Both the position numbers and the translations under genes were made by a program. Below the pieces are notes generated by a model that made no database searches, was not told the DNA's origin, and saw only the letters and a program-made list of their open reading frames with translations. Below, in pieces: positions 57,765-64,000 of a stretch of DNA of 64,000 bases. The DNA is from Adiantum capillus-veneris. Taxonomy: Eukaryota > Streptophyta > Polypodiopsida > Polypodiales > Pteridaceae. Within the stretch, counting starts at the first letter, position 1; every line of letters begins with the position of its first letter. Location: assembly GCA_014529385.2 (NCBI GenBank), contig CM043963.1:107758412-107822411 (forward strand). Reading direction: 5' to 3'.

Positions 57765-58413
57765 TGTCATAAAATATAATATGTAACTTTATCAAATGAT
57801 TTTCTTATATTAAAATGATCATTTAATATGGGAAGATAAAAGGGGAACAAGGGTTAGGATATAGATATGTGCTTCTAGACCTATCTCAACAGGGGACCAA
57901 AAGGAGAAATGGTTGCATCTAAATAGGGGTCCAAAAGGAGACGGTCTACTAAAGAGCAATGTGCAATAAGTGTTTCTAGATTTACCTCAGCAAGGGAACA
58001 AGAAGAGAGATAGTTACATCTCAATAGGGGTCCAAAAGGGAGTAGTCTATCAAAGATAAATGTGCATCTAATGGAGCTTAAAATACCTTAGGGTTAGCTT
58101 CATTAAAGACCTCCAAAACTTAGTGTTAGAAAGTCCTTTGACCTTAGGCAAACCTTAGGCAAGCTAGGGTTGACCTTGAGGTGGGAATCCTACCCAAGCA
58201 CAAGGTACTTGTTGTGCTTGCTAACTAAAGTGCTTAAAGTGTTTGTGGGAACCTTGCCCAAGCTTGAGGTGCTTCTCATGCTTAAATGACTAAGGTTCTT
58301 GAAGTGTTCTATTCAAACATGATCTCTCAAGAGGCACAAAAGGTTTCCATGCTTAAATGACTAGGTGCTTGAAGTGTTCAATTCAAACATGATATCTTAA
58401 GAAGCATAAAAGA
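57765..58413 (+). repeat. 3' LTR (minimum extent) of gypsy-3
   Basis: Follows a purine tract (CAAGAGAGAGAGATAA). Same tandem modules as the 5' copy: 57869 and 57970 (101 bp), 58278 and 58349 (71 and 65 bp). Confidence 0.85.
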
Positions 58414-59193
58414 TAAAGGAATCTCAAATATTGAGCGAGATTTTCCGAGCAATCCCAAAAACGAGCAAGATTAGCCAAGGCACACTTTACAAAACAAAAA
58501 CCAAACATGATTTTTTATGTGACTTCAAGCACCCAAAGAAAAAAATACAAGATTACACCTAATTTTAATGGTAAAATGACCACCAAGTTTTGACAGAAAA
58601 GACCCCTTGAATAAGGGTTTGATAGAATGTTTCTTTTGATGTGATAGAACAGTTGGAACCCATACAGTGGCATGTTGATATTCCTCTTCTTGGAACTAGT
58701 TGCCCTCATATATTAAAATCTCATTTCTACCACCATTGATCTTTGTTGGGAATAGTGGCACCATGATTCCATTCGATATAAATCTCCTATTCCCACCTCC
58801 CTATATGTAGGACCACGAGACTTACACTAAAAGAGTAAGGTTGTTGCCACTTGAACAAATCTCATGAATAAGGAGAGTCAGGGAGCTTGAGCTTCTCTTC
58901 ACTTATTCTTCTTCTTCTTCTCCTCTCTCTTTCTCTACCTCAAGTTATTGTGGGTTGATGTACGATAACATACTATGCAATTTAAGTTACTCTAGAGAAA
59001 ACAGAGGAAACTTGAAAATAATTCTATTTGTGCAATGAGGCTATTCTTTTGATAAAATCCACATAATAGTATATATTAAAGTTTGGATCACACCATCATA
59101 GGTAGCTTTCTATCGGGCGGGGGGGAGGGGGGGGGGGGGGGGAGGGGCGACAAACATGTCGAGGAAGGTGGTAATGATGTAGACATGTAATAG
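58414..59193. other. Spacer before copia 3, with a G-rich run
   Basis: No gene seen. A G-rich run with few interruptions at about 59118-59148. Confidence 0.45.
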
Positions 59194-59458
59194 TGTTAGT
59201 GTGTATACGCGCTTCACGAGGGACACTTTTCTTCCACTGGGTTTTTCCCCCTAGACATCTAGTGTGAAAGGACACCTTATCTCTTAGGGTTTCATATAAG
59301 CTTTGTAGCTCTGAGTTTGTACATACTCTATTATTCTAATACAGAGAGAGAGAGACTACAAAGATCTCGTACGCAAGCTCTGTGTCTTCTCCTTCTCCAT
59401 CTTCTTCCTACTCTGCGTTTTTATCTTCCTTCTGTTTCCTGTTTCATCATCTTCAACA
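59194..59458 (+). repeat. 5' LTR of copia 3
   Basis: Ends CTTCAACA at 59458 before the primer site. The start is inferred from TGTTAGTG at 59194; the 3' copy is not available to confirm it. Confidence 0.7.
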
Positions 59459-59460
59459 AT

Positions 59461-59472
59461 TGGTATCAGAGC
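59461..59472 (+). other. Primer-binding site of copia 3
   Basis: TGGTATCAGAGC, two bases after the LTR end. Confidence 0.92.
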
Positions 59473-59857
59473 AAGGTGATTTCCAGAGCCTCTACTTGCG
59501 TTTTCGTGTCCGCGCGCGCAATCGCAGTTTTCAGGCAGTTTTCGGAAAATTTGCTCGTGGGAGCATCCTCGATGTTCCGGGAGTATTTTGATATGGTGAC
59601 CTGTGGTCTTACCCCCCTTTTGAAGCCGCTCGAGCCCTTAGAATTTTGTTCTAAGCAGCGTAGCAGAAGTTACTTTTCGGAGGTGTTTAGATAAAGAGGG
59701 TGTGCTTTTTGTCAGATTTTCTTCAGGTAAACAGTTCTTTTGGGAAGCAGCTTGTCTTAGCTTTGTGCTGAGATTTTGTGTAGAGTTTTTCTTGCATTGG
59801 AGAGGAGATTTGTGAATCTCTTGGAGGTTCTTTTGCTCTCTTGTGTGCATCCACAGT

Positions 59858-62800
59858 ATGGCTCAATCTACGGAGAAAGAGATTTTTGGTGCGTTTACAT
59901 CCGAAGACAAATTGGATGGTACCAACTATTCTCTTTGGTCTTTTATGGCCAAAAATGTTTTGGTTGGTAAAGCATTATGGGATTATGTATCTGGAGATGA
60001 AGTTCGTCCAGGTAGCATTGCACCTGCCACTCCTGGTCGTGGTGCAGCTGTTGGTGCAGGACCCTCACAAGTCACTCTAGAGCAAAAGAAATGGGATACT
60101 AAAGATACACAAGCTATGGCTATGATTGCCTTAACCATAAAGAGGACAATCACACCACATATCAGATCTTGTAGAACTTCTGAGGATGCTTGGAACACTC
60201 TGCAAGCTATGTTTGGAGGAAGAAACGCTTCCAGAATAGAGTTTTTGAAGAAACAACTTGACAAAATACAGATGGACGAAGGTGACGATATCGTCGAGCA
60301 TATTACAAAAATCAGGGATCTTAAAGAGCAATTGCTTAGCATTGATGAAGTGATTCCAGAGAAGGACTTGGTTTCCAAAACACTCAATTCACTACCACCA
60401 TCTTATTTGACTTTTCAGACTTCTTTGACTCTGTCTTTGCGAGCTAATCCTGAGCCTCTTCATTTTGAAGAGTTAGTGGCTTTGCTATTGCAGGAGGATC
60501 AATCACGTAAGAACAAGTCTTTACAGGTGGATGGTATGGATCATGCTCTTGTTGTACAGAATAAAAACAAGGGTAAAGAGAGTGCTCATTACTCCAAGTC
60601 TGGTGCAGGACAGTCTTCAGAGAAGTCTAAAGGTGATTCCGACAAGTCCAAGAAGAAAGGTAAATGTCACTACTGCAAGACACCTGGTCACTACATTAGT
60701 GAGTGTAAAAAGCAAATTGCTAAAGAAAAGAAGAAAGAGTCAAGTTTGGTTGTTTCAGCTTCCGGTGATTCTTCTACAACTAAAGAAGAGTCTGCAAAAT
60801 TTGTGCAGGATTCTTATGCTTTCATAGTATGTTCATATTTTTCTGCTTACAGCCTTGACGAGACAAAAATGATTTGGTACTTTGATAGTGGTGCATCCAG
60901 GCATATTACTTCAAGGAAGGATTTGTTTTGTTCATTGGATGCAACTCCAACAGGAAAGAAGGTGACATGTGCAAATAATGCTTCTTATCCAATCAAAGGC
61001 ATTGGTAAGATTTTGATTACCATTTCAGATGGTTCAGATTTATGCTTGCCAGATGTCTTATATGTTCTAGGGATCAAGAAGAATTTGTTGTCTGTATCCT
61101 CTCTTGCAAAAAATGGTCTTCGGGTCATTTTTTAGGATGACATATGTGTTGTACGAGATGGAGAGAATGGTTACTCTCTTATCACTATAGGTACGCTAGA
61201 AAATGGACTATTTGTGCTAGATCGTTCTGAAAAGCAGATTGAGGCATGTATTGCAGAAACAAAGACTCAGGCCATGCAGGATGCTGAGTTGTGGCATGCT
61301 AGATTTGGGCATGTTGGTTATGGCAGTTTGATGACTTTACAACGTCATAATATGGTGCATGATTTGTCTTTATTGGAGATGCCACCAAGACATGTATGTG
61401 AAGGTTGCGTTCTTGGAAAGATGCACAGATTTGCATTTTCGCAGGATGGTTCAGTTAGAGGGACACGAAAGTTGCAGCTTGCACATAGTGATGTATGTGG
61501 TCCTATGAGGACGCCATCTTTGGGAAACAACCTTTATTTTGTGACCTTCATTGATGACTTTTCCAGGTTTTGTTGGGTGTATCCAATCAAAGCAAAGTCA
61601 GATGTGTTTGCAATTTTTCAACATTATGTCGCCATGGTTGAAAATGAAACAGGTTGCAAAGTACAGACTCTTCGTACCGATCGAGGAGGTGAATACATGT
61701 CAGGTGCATTTAAGGATTTTTTGGGAAAGAAAGGCATTAAACACCAATGCACTATGCCATACACACCACAACAGAATGGTGTTGCAGAAAGGAAGAACAG
61801 GTCTTTAATGGAGACGGCTAGATGTATGCTCAAGGCTAAGAGTTTGCCTCATAAGCTATGGATGGAGGCACTTGCTTGTGCAGCACATGTTTTGAACAGG
61901 TGTCCTACTCGTTCCTTGAAGACCATTACTCCATATGAAGCTTGGTATGACAGAAAACCTTTAGTCAGTTATCTTCGTGTTTTTGGTTGTCTTGCTTATG
62001 CTCACATCCCTCAGCAGTTACGTGGGAAGCTTGATGATAAGGCAATCAAATGTATATTTGTGGGGTACAGTAGTGGAAGTAAAGGTTATAGACTTTACAA
62101 TCCTGCTACAAACAAGATTTTTGAAAGTCGTGATGTAATTTTTGCAGAAACTACTGCTCAACCTATGGTTGCTTTTGATGTACCTCATATGCAGACACAT
62201 GATGTATTTGAAGGTTTGCTTCCTTCTTTTGTGGAGAATCAAGAATCACAACAGGTTGATAATCTTGATCAATCTTTTGATCAGCATGTGACACCTCATG
62301 ATGTAGAGGAAATTGTGCGTGAAGAGCAAGAAGTTCTCAGGGAAGAAAGAACCTTGTCTAAATACTTTGCAGGATAGCAAGTTGGATGCACAGTTGCCAC
62401 GAAAAACACGTGCTGGTACTACTTTTGGCAGAGAGCAAGTAGATTTGGCTTTCTTTAGCACTCTTTGTGATGCAGATGAGCCTGATTCATTTGAACAAGC
62501 TTTAGAGTGTGTTCAGTGGAAAGATGCTATGTAGCAAGAAATTGATTCTATTCATAAGAATCATACATGGGATCTAGTGGACTTGCCTACAGGTAAAAAG
62601 TCTATTGGTACAATGTGGATTTTTAAGGTAAAAAGGAAACAAGATGGTACTGTTGACAGGTACAAAGCAAGGCTTGTGGCAAAAGGCTATGCGCAACAGA
62701 AAGGCATAGATTATGATGAAACCTTTGCTCCGACTTCTCGTGCGTCCACAGTTAGATCACTAGTTGCAATTGCTGCTCATCATGGTTGGAAAGTGCATCA

Positions 62801-64000
62801 GTTGGATATCAAAACTGCTTTTTTGAATGGTGATTTGCAGGAAGAAGTTTATGTAAGTCAACCAAGTGGTTTTGTTGTAAAAGGTCAAGAGCAAAAGGTC
62901 AAGAGAAAAAGGTATGTAGATTACGTAAAGCTTTGTATGGTCTCAAACAGGCTCCGAGAGCATGGTATGAGAAGATACATACTTATTTGATTGGCCAGGG
63001 ATTTCAGAATAGTCCAACAGAAAGTACTTTGTATGTCAAAAAGAGAGATGGAGTTCTCATTATGCTAACACTTTTTGTGGATGATATGCTTCTTACAGGC
63101 AATACTGCATATGAAATTGAAGCGTTTAAAGATGCTTTGAGAAAAACCTTTGAGATATCTGATCTTGGTTTGCTACATTATTACTTGGGTATTCAGTTTG
63201 TGCAATCAGAGGATGGCATATACATGTTGCAGGCAAAATATTTGCATAAAATTTTGGCCAAGTTTGGTATGCAAAATTGTAAACCAATCTCTACACCCGT
63301 AGAAACTAGATCAAAGTTGAGCATGCACGATGCTGGAGAACCTTTTGATGTACATACTTATGCAGCAGCGGTTGGTTGCTTGATATATTTGGCAGGCAAC
63401 ACTCGTCCAGACATTCAATTTGGGGTTTCACAAGCAAGCAGATTTATGCACAGCCCAGGTATGCATCATTGGCAGGCTGTGAAGCGCATACTTCGTTACC
63501 TTTCAGGTACCCCTAATCTTTCCATGTTCTTTCCAAGGGGGGATATGTATGGAAAGCTTAGTTCTATGCAGCTTCTTGGTTACAGTGATTCAGATTGGGC
63601 TGGTGATTTTGACACACGACATTCCACAAGAGGGAATTGTTTTTTCTTGGGAAATGCATGTATATCTTGGCTAAGCAAGAAGCAACCCATAGTGGCTACA
63701 TCAACTTGTGAAGCTGAGTACAGGGCAGCTTTCACGGCAACAGTTGATTGTGTATGGATACGCAGGTTATTGGCAGATCTTTGTGAGTGTCAACAGGCAC
63801 CCACTACCATTTTCACTGACAGTCAGAGTGCTATGGCAGTTGCAAGGAATCCAGTATTTCATGCAAGAACAAAGCACATAGAGGTTCACTACCACTATGT
63901 CAAGGAAAGGCTACATGCAGGGGAGATCACACTAACTTACTGTCCTACACAAGATAACATTGCAGATCTATTTATGAAGGCGTTATCACGAGAAAAGTTT
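59858..64000 (+). pseudogene. Copia 3 gag-pol, lightly disabled, runs off the end
   Basis: Start ATG 59858 (MAQSTEKEIFGAFTSEDK). Gag; zinc knuckle CHYCKTPGHYISEC near 60665; protease WYFDSGASRHIT near 60878; GAG-pre-integrase LWHARFGHVGYG near 61290; integrase with HSDVCGPM, TDRGGEY and the QQNGVAERKNR block (D,D,E present); reverse transcriptase with VDD in LFVDDMLLT near 63073; RNase H with YSDSDWAGDFDTRHSTRG and TKHIEVHYHYV, open to base 64000. Breaks: TAG 61133, a frameshift near 62355, TAG 62532 (probable Gln), and a 14-base tandem duplication at 62883-62910 that shifts the frame. From 62911 to the window end the frame is fully open (about 363 codons). Confidence 0.93.

Larger units (their letters stand above)
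53849..58413 (+). mobile_element. Ty3/gypsy element 3 with large internal deletion
   Basis: Direct repeats of about 640 bp at 53849-54485 and 57765-58413 flank a gypsy pol fragment. Gag, protease and most of the reverse transcriptase are missing, and the space is filled by microsatellite and unplaced DNA. The LTR ends after 54485 and 58413 diverge, so exact ends and a target duplication cannot be set. Confidence 0.8.
59194..64000 (+). mobile_element. Ty1/copia element 3, 3' end beyond window
   Basis: 5' LTR, tRNA-Met primer site, leader and gag-pol running off the window end. Related to copia 2 through gag and RNase H but with a different LTR. Confidence 0.92.

Noticed and set aside
1-64000. 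An alternative genetic code in which TAG/TAA encode Gln (as in some green algae and ciliates)
   Set aside because: Many Gln positions do carry TAG/TAA, but CAG/CAA remain common, TAG also sits at Trp positions, TGA sits at Arg positions, and TAG, TAA and TGA all serve as natural ends (5220, 49815, 11374). Indels accompany the stops, so decay explains it better.
1-64000. Fungal RIP as the source of the C-to-T changes
   Set aside because: The pattern would fit CpA mutation, but TNP2, PPR text and the copia/gypsy types point to a plant, and CG-site changes also occur. Methylcytosine deamination suffices.

Overview
The window looks like repeat-rich nuclear DNA of a land plant. The evidence is plant-type Ty1/copia and Ty3/gypsy LTR retrotransposons primed by initiator tRNA-Met, a CACTA-type TNP2 transposase, a decayed PPR-repeat gene, short (84-104 bp) GT-AG introns and abundant CT/GA microsatellites. 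The species cannot be fixed from sequence. A fern, lycophyte or bryophyte would fit as well as a seed plant. No intact gene was found, and almost every coding region is broken.

Layout. 1-5494: copia element 1, nearly intact, cut by the window edge. 6494-11683: copia element 2, complete, with matching 5-bp target duplications. 12038-15495: two convergent, decayed, non-retroviral genes. The plus-strand one is a spliced gene of unknown family; the minus-strand one encodes a Q/K/E-rich leader fused to a histone H3/CenH3-like fold. 16878-34552 (minus strand): one gypsy element (gypsy-1) split in two by a 13.2-kb LTR-bounded unit at 18839-32027. That unit contains a second gypsy fragment (gypsy-2, minus strand), an unrecognised multi-exon gene (25202-28861), a PPR pseudogene and a degenerate tandem repeat, but no gag-pol of its own in its own orientation. 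35978-36505 and 39004-39521: isolated LTRs with primer-binding sites. 41340-44069 (minus): CACTA TNP2 transposase pseudogene. 45308-50508: copia element 4, lying in a GA-rich purine tract. 53849-58413: a gypsy element (gypsy-3) with a large internal deletion. 59194-64000: copia element 3, running off the end.

How it fits together. The window is a record of nested insertion and decay. Most in-frame stop codons can be read as one C-to-T (or complementary G-to-A) change in a Gln, Arg or Trp codon, as expected from deamination of methylated cytosine in silenced DNA. The insertion order is readable for 16.9-34.6 kb: gypsy-1 first, then the 13.2-kb unit, with gypsy-2 inside that unit.

The most interesting parts are the CenH3-like gene with its convergent partner and similar promoter blocks, the LTR-bounded cargo unit, and the unknown gene with two clean introns. 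Functional statements rest on motifs read by eye; no database search was possible.
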